A stretch of 11,359 bases of DNA, from the NCBI GenBank assembly GCA_035539855.1, contig DATLHO010000280.1, forward strand, positions 1-11,359, given 5' to 3'. Shown here in pieces: positions 1 through 7,431 of the stretch. The notes below the pieces were generated by a model that was not told the DNA's origin, did no database searches, and was given only the letters and a program-made list of their open reading frames with translations. Made by a program: the position numbers and the translations under genes. Origin of the DNA: DATLHO01 sp035539855 (GTDB lineage: Bacteria; Bacteroidota; Ignavibacteria; OLB7). Each line of letters begins with the position of its first letter. The first letter of the stretch is position 1.

Positions 1-77
1 TGGCGCTCGTTGCAGCCGAACACTGCGAGCGAGGCCAGCGCCGTCGCGGCGAGATAAGTCCCAAACGATGCACGCAT
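1..77 (-). CDS. Lipoprotein, N-terminal part only (runs off left edge)
   Basis: Only the first 25 codons are present. They read as a bacterial export signal: Met-Arg-Ala start, a hydrophobic stretch (TYLAATALASLAVFG), then Cys22 in the context VFGC. This is close to the lipobox consensus [LVI]-[ASTVI]-[GAS]-C, with Phe at -2 as the only departure. The protein is therefore probably cleaved by signal peptidase II and lipid-anchored. The ATG (75-77) is supported by GGAGG at 84-88 (minus strand), 6 nt upstream. It is co-directional with the gene ending at 227 but separated by 149 bp, so read-through or its own promoter is possible. The function cannot be judged from this fragment. Confidence 0.7.
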   Translation of the reverse strand, partial: MRASFGTYLAATALASLAVFGCNER

Positions 78-226
78 GCTCTACCTCCGCTATGGTTGAT
101 GTGCCGGCCGGGAAGGTCGGCGGGAAGGCGATCGAAGCACGAGCGTCCTGGCGGGCGCAGGGGGCGGGATGAGTGTAATAGAATGTACGCGGCTCGGGTG
201 GAAGAACCTAGATCGTGGGTGAAGCC
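78..226. other. Intergenic gap between the J-domain-like gene and the lipoprotein gene
   Basis: 149 bp without a gene. I see the lipoprotein's GGAGG (84-88) and an AT-richer patch around 175-187 (minus strand CATTCTATTACACT) that could hold a promoter, but no consensus match. There is no hairpin with a T tract after the stop at 227, so read-through into the lipoprotein gene is possible. Confidence 0.4.
84..88 (-). promoter_or_regulatory. Ribosome binding site GGAGG of the lipoprotein gene
   Basis: GGAGG on the minus strand lies 6 nt before the ATG at 75-77. It supports this start for a gene of which only the leader is in the window. Confidence 0.65.
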
Positions 227-1108
227 TCAGTAGCGGCCGCTGAGGTACATCCTCTCGACGAAGTCGCTCCAGAGGTTCTCGACGACGTGCGGCGGCTCGT
301 TGGTCCTGACGCTCTCGAAGATCGGATCGAGGAACGCGTTGCACGCGGCGATCTCCTGCTCGATGCCGTCGAGCTCGGCCTCGTGGTGTCGGCGACGCTC
401 GTCGACCCATCGCTCGTCGTGCAGCGCGTCGCGCAGCGTGTAGGGCTCGGTCTCGCGCAGCGTGTTGAGTCGTCGGCGCTCGGCGCGGATCGTCTGCTCG
501 AGGCGATCCTCCTCCGCAACCAGCGCGTCGGCCGGCAGTCGCGAGCCCGATCCCATTTCGTACAGCAGGTGATCGAGCGCGCGCAGCATGTCGAGATCGC
601 CTCTGAGATACGCGGCCTGCACGACGTCCCAGTAGCGGCGCGCGATCGGGTCGGCGCCGCCGCGGGCGTCCGGATGCAGGCGGCGCGCAAGACGCCGGTA
701 GAGGTCACGGCCCTGCGTCGCGCGGGCGCGCGGCGTCTCGTCGGCCGGCGCGCCGCGGAGCCGATCGCGCGAGCGCATCGTGCGGTTGACGCGCGCGTCG
801 ATCTCGCCGTTCTCGTTCATCACCGCGCGCATCACGAGCTCGACCATCTTCGCGTCGAGCCGCTGTCCCCGGTCGATCTTGATCGCGAAGAGCTCGACCA
901 TCCGGCGACGCTTGCGCAGCTCGAGCATCCTCTCCTGCGTGCGTTTCTCGAGCGCCCCGAAGAGCTCGCCGTAGCGATGGCGCAGCGCCGGCAGCTCGTC
1001 GAACGACAGGCGGACGTACTCGTCGAAGAGTCCGGCGAGCTCCATGCGCAGCGCCCCGATCCGCTCGCGGCGGCGAAGGACGTCGGGATGGATGATCATG
1101 GAGCCCAC
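227..1108 (-). CDS. J-domain-like (DnaJ-type) protein, 293 aa, with charged helical flanks
   Basis: Not assignable to a named gene. The middle carries a J-domain-like segment at about residues 132-182. It has a helix II-like stretch (DLYRRLARRL), then the HPD tripeptide at 145-147, then a helix III-like stretch (YWDVVQAAYLRGDLDML). HPD is the motif by which J proteins stimulate the Hsp70 ATPase. Regions 10-95 and 198-258 are rich in Arg, Glu and Leu and look helical or coiled-coil. There is no signal peptide or membrane segment, so a cytoplasmic place is likely. I chose the GTG at 1106-1108 because AAGGA (1117-1121) sits 8 nt upstream. The in-frame ATG at 1097-1099 lies 17 nt from that site. 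The gene starts 26 bp after the UbiA-family gene and is probably co-transcribed with it. A co-chaperone role is inferred from the HPD motif only. Confidence 0.72.
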   Translation of the reverse strand: MGSMIIHPDVLRRRERIGALRMELAGLFDEYVRLSFDELPALRHRYGELFGALEKRTQERMLELRKRRRMVELFAIKIDRGQRLDAKMVELVMRAVMNENGEIDARVNRTMRSRDRLRGAPADETPRARATQGRDLYRRLARRLHPDARGGADPIARRYWDVVQAAYLRGDLDMLRALDHLLYEMGSGSRLPADALVAEEDRLEQTIRAERRRLNTLRETEPYTLRDALHDERWVDERRRHHEAELDGIEQEIAACNAFLDPIFESVRTNEPPHVVENLWSDFVERMYLSGRY

Positions 1109-1116
1109 GGGAGCGG

Positions 1117-1121
1117 TCCTT
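1117..1121 (-). promoter_or_regulatory. Ribosome binding site AAGGA deciding a GTG start
   Basis: AAGGA on the minus strand is 8 nt from the GTG at 1106-1108 and 17 nt from the ATG at 1097-1099. The spacing favours the GTG start of the J-domain-like gene, three codons upstream of the more obvious ATG. Confidence 0.6.
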
Positions 1122-1134
1122 GTGAGGTGCGGTG

Positions 1135-2046
1135 CTAGCGGGCGGAGTAGATGATCGCGATCGAGGCGAGCATCCACACGACCCCGGTGGCGAGCAGCGA
1201 CGGATCGCGCAGGATGACCGAGACGGGATTCTCGGCCGTGCGCTCCTTCTCGTCGAGATAGAGGTAGCGGAAGATCCCGTACATCACGATCGGCACCGTG
1301 TAGACGAGCTTGTCGGTGTGGAAGAACTCGCGGGCGTGCTCGCTGACGGTGTAGAGCGCGTAGCTCATGATCGAGCCGGCGACCGACGTGTTCATGATCA
1401 GCCGCACGAGCTCCGGCGTGTAGTCGTCGAGCACCTTGCGTGTCTCTCCCCTGCCGATATGCGCGATCTCGCTGCGACGCTTGGCGACGCCGAGGAACAG
1501 CGACAGGAAGAGCGTGCAGATGACGAGCCACTGCGACACTTCGACCTCGATCGCCTTGGCGCCGGTGAGCACGCGGAGCATGAACCCGGCGGCGATGATG
1601 AAGATGTCGATCAGCACGACGTGCTTCAGGCCGAACGAGTACCCGAGGTTGAGCACCGCGTAGACGCCGATGAGCGCTGCGGCCTGCCACGGCAGCGTCG
1701 CCGAGAGCGCCGCGGCGCCCAGGGCGACGAGCGCGAGCTGCACCACCGCCGAGGAGACGCCGACGCGGCCCGAGGCGATCGGGCGGTAGCGCTTCTTCGG
1801 ATGCTCGGCGTCCGCGCGGCGGTCGAGGATGTCGTTGAGGATGTAGACCGACGAACTGACCAGGCAGAACGCGAGAAACGCGCGCCCCGACGTAACGACC
1901 CTCGCAGGATCGCCGAGGGCCTTGCCGTAGATCAGCGGCGCGAAGATGAACGCGTTCTTCAGCCAGTGCGACGGCCGCATCAGCCGGATGCGGTCGCGGA
2001 TGCCACGTGTCGATAGTGCCGTCGAGGTCGTCGCCGAGTCAGACAT
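1135..2046 (-). CDS. UbiA-family prenyltransferase, decaprenyl-phosphate phosphoribosyltransferase-like
   Basis: A 303-aa polytopic membrane protein of the UbiA superfamily. The N-terminus has RPSHWLKNAFIFAPL. The first Asp-rich, Mg2+-diphosphate-binding motif is at 71-89 (NDILDRRADAEHPKKRYRP). The second region has YSFGLKHVVLID (136-147) followed by AAGFMLR. Together these resemble the DPPR synthase branch (Rv3806c type), which transfers phosphoribose from PRPP to a polyprenyl phosphate. That product feeds arabinofuranose donors for cell-surface glycans. Several hydrophobic segments fit a multi-helix membrane bundle, and the length is normal for the family. The ATG at 2044-2046 is the first reasonable start, but I see no clear Shine-Dalgarno site. 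It follows the mutase gene by 34 bp and precedes the J-domain-like gene by 26 bp. Family membership is firm; the exact acceptor lipid is inferred. Confidence 0.88.
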   Translation of the reverse strand: MSDSATTSTALSTRGIRDRIRLMRPSHWLKNAFIFAPLIYGKALGDPARVVTSGRAFLAFCLVSSSVYILNDILDRRADAEHPKKRYRPIASGRVGVSSAVVQLALVALGAAALSATLPWQAAALIGVYAVLNLGYSFGLKHVVLIDIFIIAAGFMLRVLTGAKAIEVEVSQWLVICTLFLSLFLGVAKRRSEIAHIGRGETRKVLDDYTPELVRLIMNTSVAGSIMSYALYTVSEHAREFFHTDKLVYTVPIVMYGIFRYLYLDEKERTAENPVSVILRDPSLLATGVVWMLASIAIIYSAR

Positions 2047-2080
2047 TCAAGCGTGCGGATTGCGTATTGCGAAGTCGACT

Positions 2081-3787
<1,707 letters not shown>

Positions 3788-3900
3788 CGATCTATCGTTC
3801 CTCAGAGTTCTAAAAGGCACATCTCCATGAAAATACACCGTGGCGGCTGCGCGGGAAAGGGCCGGGATGGGGCGGCGGGATGCGCGGATTCGTCGCGCCG
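3788..3900 (-). promoter_or_regulatory. Intergenic gap with AT-rich patch, possible mutase promoter
   Basis: This 113-bp gap between the CoA-transferase stop and the mutase start is the longest break between 4853 and 1108. Within it, about 3806-3840 is clearly AT-richer than its surroundings. The minus strand there includes GTATTTTCATGG and CCTTTTAGAA, which could form a promoter, and GAGGA lies at 3799-3803. No box matches a consensus well, so a separate mutase promoter is only a possibility. I see no terminator hairpin with a T tract. Confidence 0.3.
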
Positions 3901-4821
3901 TCAGGCGTCGCGCCACGGACCGACCAGGTCGACGCACGAATCCTGACCGGCGAACACCGCGCGCCACTCGTCGGCGGTGCGCTCGTTGACCCGCTCGAAG
4001 ATGATGCGCTTGACCGCCGCGGCGCGGTCGTCGTGCGAGAGTCCGTCGTCGTCGGAGAGCTCGCCGAGGCCGGTGAGCTCGCGGAAGCGCGACCAGAACT
4101 TGGGCTCGACCGCCGCGACCGCGAGGTAGCCTCCGTCCTTCGTGCGGTAGATGTTGTAGCAGGGGAAGCGGCCGTTGTGCAGGAACGTGGCCGGCGTGCG
4201 AGCCTGCAGGCCCTCGGGATAGTACGCCTGCTGCACGCGATCGACGGAGTCCTGCAGGTAGCACCAGTTCTGGATCGGCGCGACCTGCGACTTCTGGCGC
4301 AGCACGGTCGCGAGCACCGTGATCGCGATGTGGTGCGAGAAGAAGATCCCCGTCGCCGGAAGGAACGGCGGCGCGATGATGTCGTCGGTGCGATCGAGCA
4401 CGTGCATCTTCAGCAGGTTGCTCTGCGCCATCGTGTTCAGGTCGTGCGCCGAATGATCGTCGCCCGGACGAAAGCCGAGTCGCGTGAAGCAGATCCCGGT
4501 GTAGCGGCTCGCGATCTCCTCCTCGGTCAGGCCGAGCTTCCCTTCGACGCGCGGAGGAAATCCCATCAAGACCGCATCGGCGCCCGCGATCGCATCCTGC
4601 AGCGCGGCGACGTCGGCGTCACTGCCGAAGTTGATGAGCCGCAGCTCCTTCGGTCGCTGGAACTCCTCGTACACATGGGCGAACGCCGGATCCCAGTGCC
4701 ACTTCAGGAACGGGTCGCGATGTCCGGCGTCCTCGTACTTGATGACCTCCATGCCCTGCAGGGCGAGCAGGTGGGTTGCGAGAGGACCGGGCAGTCGCCA
4801 GGTCAGATCGATAATGCGCAC
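3901..4821 (-). CDS. CaiB/BaiF (family III) CoA-transferase-like protein, short and lacking the catalytic Asp
   Basis: A 306-aa protein of the CaiB/BaiF/AMACR fold. Family features in order: N-terminal RIIDLTWRLPGPLATHLLALQGMEV in two parts (2-10 and 11-25), FPPRVEGKLGL (88-98), AHDLN with His126 and Asp127, then YRTKDGGYLAVAAVEPKFW (225-243). Members normally place a catalytic Asp after this His-Asp pair (Asp156 in mycobacterial methylacyl-CoA racemase, motif VGD). Here the aligned residues are PATG (155-158), with no acidic residue. The protein stops at AGQDSCVDLVGPWRDA, where relatives usually continue for roughly 50 or more residues. No continuation is visible in other frames downstream. 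The GTG start (4819-4821) has GAAGG at 4831-4835, 9 nt upstream. It lies 31 bp after the SHOCT gene and 113 bp before the mutase. It may be an inactive partner subunit, a divergent enzyme or a decayed gene; I cannot decide among these. Confidence 0.82.
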   Translation of the reverse strand: MRIIDLTWRLPGPLATHLLALQGMEVIKYEDAGHRDPFLKWHWDPAFAHVYEEFQRPKELRLINFGSDADVAALQDAIAGADAVLMGFPPRVEGKLGLTEEEIASRYTGICFTRLGFRPGDDHSAHDLNTMAQSNLLKMHVLDRTDDIIAPPFLPATGIFFSHHIAITVLATVLRQKSQVAPIQNWCYLQDSVDRVQQAYYPEGLQARTPATFLHNGRFPCYNIYRTKDGGYLAVAAVEPKFWSRFRELTGLGELSDDDGLSHDDRAAAVKRIIFERVNERTADEWRAVFAGQDSCVDLVGPWRDA

Positions 4822-4830
4822 GCTGTCGGA

Positions 4831-4835
4831 CCTTC
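4831..4835 (-). promoter_or_regulatory. Ribosome binding site GAAGG for the GTG-started CoA-transferase gene
   Basis: GAAGG on the minus strand sits 9 nt before the GTG at 4819-4821. No ATG lies between the upstream gene's stop (4853) and this point in the right frame, so GTG is the likely start. Confidence 0.55.
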
Positions 4836-4852
4836 GTTGTTCGTGGTTGAGT

Positions 4853-5479
4853 TCACAGTTCGAGGATGCGGCGCTTCTGCGCGTCGAACTCGGACTGCGT
4901 CAGAGCACCGCTGCGGCGGAGCTGTTCGAGTCGCTCGAGCTGTTCGATGACACCGTCGCCGGCGGCGGCCTCCGGCTCGCTCTCCGGACGTCGCAGCAGC
5001 AGCATGCGTCCGCCCGCGGTGTTGATGCGGGGATCGGTCGCCAGCGCGACGCGTGAGCGATCGCGCGGGTCATAGGCCACGTCGACGAGATCGCCGGGAT
5101 GCGGAATGCCGTTGACCGGCACGTACATCGTCCGCTCGTGCACGAACTCCTCTCCCTCGGCGGGCCTGACGCGCACGCGCAGGCGGATCTGGTGGTTGAC
5201 GCGATTGAGCACGGTGCCGGTGGTCTCGACCTCCTCGATGATGCCGAGCGCCTTCGTGCCGGACGCGAAGAGCGCGCGATCCTCCTGTTCCGCCTTTTGC
5301 AGCTTGCCGTAGAAGCGGCGGATGCCCAGGGCGACGACCACCCAGATGAATCCCATCAGCATGAACGTCGTGCCGGCGCTCCCACCGACCGATCCCTGGA
5401 ACGCGAGATACGCGCCGAACGCCGCGAAGCCGAGGCCGGCGTAGAGAAAGAACCCGGTGATGCCGCTGCGAACCGCCAT
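4853..5479 (-). CDS. Small membrane protein with cytoplasmic domain and C-terminal SHOCT motif, 208 aa
   Basis: Two N-terminal hydrophobic segments, about residues 7-28 and 37-53, form a hairpin-like membrane anchor. A soluble part (about 70-155) follows, with a beta-rich look resembling DUF3592-type domains (GIIEEVETTGTVLN, HPGDLVDVAYDP). The last ~35 residues (IEQLERLEQLRRSGALTQ, then EFDAQKRRIL) match the SHOCT pattern, a short helical module often found at protein termini and thought to mediate oligomerisation or binding. Conserved Leu, Gly-Ala-Leu-Thr and Glu-Phe are all visible. The ATG (5477-5479) has a perfect GGAGGTGA just upstream, which rules out the longer open frame that extends into the repeat array. 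It is the first gene of the minus-strand run. No enzymatic role can be read from it. Confidence 0.85.
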   Translation of the reverse strand: MAVRSGITGFFLYAGLGFAAFGAYLAFQGSVGGSAGTTFMLMGFIWVVVALGIRRFYGKLQKAEQEDRALFASGTKALGIIEEVETTGTVLNRVNHQIRLRVRVRPAEGEEFVHERTMYVPVNGIPHPGDLVDVAYDPRDRSRVALATDPRINTAGGRMLLLRRPESEPEAAAGDGVIEQLERLEQLRRSGALTQSEFDAQKRRILEL

Positions 5480-5483
5480 GCCG

Positions 5484-5491
5484 TCACCTCC
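5484..5491 (-). promoter_or_regulatory. Strong ribosome binding site GGAGGTGA
   Basis: This is a full eight-base match to the anti-Shine-Dalgarno sequence, with the GGAGG core 7 nt from the ATG at 5477-5479. It fixes the start of the SHOCT gene and shows that this organism uses Shine-Dalgarno initiation for at least some genes. Confidence 0.8.
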
Positions 5492-5662
5492 GAACGATTG
5501 CTCGAGTTGAAAGGATGTCGCGCGAAGATACGTGAGCGGCACGTGCGATTGCCCGAGACCGCCGCGAAGAAGAACACGCAGCGCCCACATCACGACATGC
5601 GGAGAGCCGACACCAAAGAAGGGTTCCCTTCGGGAAAGACAGGGGTCGGGGTCTTCGAAGTA

Positions 5663-5703
5663 GCGAGAAACCGAAGCGCGCAATGCGCGCTTCGGTTTCT
5701 CGC
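5663..5703. repeat. 41-bp perfect palindrome, copy 1
   Basis: The arm GCGAGAAACCGAAGCGCGCA is followed by a single central A and the exact reverse complement. Either strand as RNA would give a 20-bp GC-rich hairpin (with a few bases opened for the loop). No T tract follows on either strand. Confidence 0.95.
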
Positions 5704-5918
5704 ACCACCACGACGCGTTCCTGTCATCCCCCTGGGGATCTTTCTTTCGGTGCGACCGCCGCATGTGGGTCGGTGAGGTAGTGCGCTGGCAGCGGCCCGC
5801 GACCGCCGCTGCGGTCGTCGCACAGAAGAACACGCAGCGCCCCCTTCACCACATGCGGTGCTGCGAACCCAAAGAAGGATTCCCTTCGGGAAAGACAGGG
5901 GTCGGGGTCTTCGAAGAA

Positions 5919-5959
5919 GCGAGAAACCGAAGCGCGCATTGCGCGCTTCGGTTTCTCGC
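5919..5959. repeat. 41-bp perfect palindrome, copy 2
   Basis: Both arms are identical to copy 1, but the central base is T instead of A. It lies exactly 256 bp from copy 1. The preceding TCTTCGAAGA is itself a 10-bp palindrome. Confidence 0.95.
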
Positions 5960-6174
5960 ACCACCACGACGCGAACCTGTCATCCCCCTGGGGATCTTTC
6001 TTTCGGTGCGACCGCCGCATGTGGGTCGGTGTGGTAGTGCGCTGGCAGCGGCCTGCGACCGCCGCTGCGATCGTCGCACAGAAGAACACGCAGCGCCCCC
6101 TTCACCACATGCGGTGATGCGACACCAAAGAAGGGTTCCCTCCGGGAAAGACAGGGTTCGGGGTCTTCGAAGAA

Positions 6175-6215
6175 GCGAGAAACCGAAGCGCGCATTGCGC
6201 GCTTCGGTTTCTCGC
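6175..6215. repeat. 41-bp perfect palindrome, copy 3
   Basis: The arms and central T are the same as in copy 2, 256 bp away. The surrounding unit has point differences (for example TCCGGG for TTCGGG upstream), but the palindrome is unchanged. Confidence 0.95.
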
Positions 6216-6442
6216 ACCACCACGACGCGTCCCTGTCATCCCCCTGGGGATCTTTCCTTCGGTACGACCCCCGCATGTGGGTCGGTGTGGTAGAGCGCTG
6301 GCAGCGGCCCGCTACAGCCGCTGCGGTCGTCGCTGCGGTCGCTGCGAAGGAGAATACGCAGCGCCCCCATCGCGACATGCGGAGATGCGACACCAAAGAA
6401 GGGTTCCCTTCGGGAAAGACAGGGGTCGGGGTCTTCGAAAAA

Positions 6443-6483
6443 GCGAGAAACCGAAGCGCGCATTGCGCGCTTCGGTTTCTCGC
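6443..6483. repeat. 41-bp perfect palindrome, copy 4
   Basis: The arms are identical to the other copies, with a central T. It lies 268 bp from copy 3 because of the 12-bp expansion in that unit. The fifth, partial unit ends just where its own palindrome would begin. Confidence 0.95.
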
Positions 6484-6702
6484 ACCACGACGATGCGTTC
6501 CTGTCATCCCCTTGGGGATCTTTCTTTCGGTACGACCGCCGCATGTGGGTCGGTGTGGTAGTGCGCTGCCAGCGGCCTGCGACCGCCGCTGCGGTTGTCG
6601 CGAAAAAGAACACGCAGCGCCCCCATCGCGACATGCGGAGATGCGACATCAAAGAAGGGTTCCCTTCGGGTAAGACAGGGGTCGGGGTCTCTGAAGAAGC
6701 TC

Positions 6703-7413
6703 CTACTCCGACTCCCGCGTGTTCAACAACTCCCCGAACAGCACGCTCACCCCCACCTGCAGATAATTCATCTCCCTCTCGCCCTGCTTCGCGTTGAACA
6801 GGCTCGCGAGGTTGTAGCGCAGGCCGAGATCGAGCGCGAGCGGTCCCGCTGCGAACTCGACGCCGCCGCGGAACGCGAGTCCCCAGCGGTCGTGCCCCGC
6901 CCACTCACTCGTTATGTCGTCGCGGTTGAATTCCTCGCTGCCCTGTACGTGGGCGAAGGTGCGGTTGAACACGGTGTAGGTGAGCTGGGATCCGATGTAG
7001 GGTCGAACGTTCTCGCCGGGCAGCACGACCTCGCCGCCGAGCGCGATCGGGATGAGCGAGGCGCCGACCTCGAACACGGCTTCGTCGCCGGTCTCGTTGA
7101 CACGCACGAGTCGGATCGTCTCGGCGGGAATGAAGACGTAGCTCACGTCGAGATTGAGGCGAACGTAATTGCCGTAGCCGTATCGGAAATGTCCGATGAC
7201 GTATCCGCCGACGACGCCGCCGATGTCGCCGTAGCGCAGCGTGTCGCTCCCGAATACGCGCGTGAGGTTCACGCCGGCCTCGAGGATGTTGTCCCCGAGC
7301 GCGGCGACGCCTCCGCCGATGCCGAACTGCGCGTGTGCGACGGACGTGACCTGCGACAGCCCGACGACCAGAGCGATCGCGGAGGCGCGACGAACGATGC
7401 GTTGAAGCTTCAT
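6703..7413 (-). CDS. Outer-membrane beta-barrel-like protein, 236 aa, with signal peptide
   Basis: The N-terminus is a Sec signal peptide: basic KLQRIVRR, a hydrophobic core, and a likely cut after AHA at about residue 28. The mature part is made of alternating hydrophobic/polar strands rich in Gly, Tyr and Phe (GGVVGGYVIGHFRYGYGNY; WGLAFRGGVEFAAGPLALDL), as in small outer-membrane barrels. The end MNYLQVGVSVLFGELL resembles the end of the preceding gene's product, so the two are probably old tandem duplicates. The gene starts 18 bp after that gene's stop and is likely co-transcribed. The ATG at 7411-7413 has no clear Shine-Dalgarno site. Its stop codon (6703-6705) lies 2 bp from the edge of the repeat array. 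The specific function is unknown; no named family is recognised with certainty. Confidence 0.8.
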   Translation of the reverse strand: MKLQRIVRRASAIALVVGLSQVTSVAHAQFGIGGGVAALGDNILEAGVNLTRVFGSDTLRYGDIGGVVGGYVIGHFRYGYGNYVRLNLDVSYVFIPAETIRLVRVNETGDEAVFEVGASLIPIALGGEVVLPGENVRPYIGSQLTYTVFNRTFAHVQGSEEFNRDDITSEWAGHDRWGLAFRGGVEFAAGPLALDLGLRYNLASLFNAKQGEREMNYLQVGVSVLFGELLNTRESE

Positions 7414-7431
7414 GGCGGTGCCATCATCAAT

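Larger units (their letters stand above)
5556..6700. repeat. Tandem array of four full and one partial ~256-bp palindrome-bearing units
   Basis: Anchored on AGAACACGCAGCGCC, the units run about 5570-5825, 5826-6081, 6082-6349, 6350-6605 and a partial 6606-6700. Periods are 256, 256, 268 and 256 bp. The longer third unit has a 12-bp expansion of a GCTGCGGTC-type motif near 6320-6345. Each full unit contains, in order: TTCCCTTCGGGAA; a 41-bp palindrome; the hairpin ATCCCCCTGGGGAT followed by CTTTCTTT (CTTTCCTT in one unit); CGACC...GGGTCG; and CGACCGCCGCTGCGGTCG (imperfect in some units). The periods leave remainder 1 on division by 3, so reading frames shift in every unit, and the long open frames seen on both strands are artefacts. 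I find no transposase, no spacer pattern and no terminal inverted repeats around the whole block. The array lies between an outer-membrane protein gene's stop and the SHOCT gene's 5' region. Its function is unknown. Confidence 0.93.

Noticed and set aside
215..1138. Plus-strand open frame of about 307 codons opposite the J-domain-like gene
   Set aside because: Shadow of the real minus-strand gene. Its composition is Arg/Val/Leu-biased, and no family motif or ribosome site is visible.
3788..4264. N-terminal extension of the mutase by about 160 residues
   Set aside because: The extension is out of frame with, and inside, the CoA-transferase gene, and has no family similarity. The ATG at 3787 with GAGGA upstream gives the usual family length.
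5663..5703. The 41-bp palindromes as rho-independent terminators
   Set aside because: The stem is strong, but neither strand has a T tract after it. They could still affect transcript ends, but the standard definition is not met.
5556..6700. CRISPR array
   Set aside because: Units are about 256 bp and almost wholly repetitive, with no unique spacers of 25-45 bp and no cas gene nearby.
5556..6700. Insertion sequence or transposon
   Set aside because: No transposase frame, no terminal inverted repeats around the block and no target-site duplication found.
5484..6904. Several long overlapping open frames on both strands with recurring peptides such as RNRSAHCALRFL
   Set aside because: They arise from the tandem units. 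The period is not a multiple of 3, so the same peptide appears in different frames, and both strands are open because of high GC and the palindromes. No ribosome site or start is consistent.
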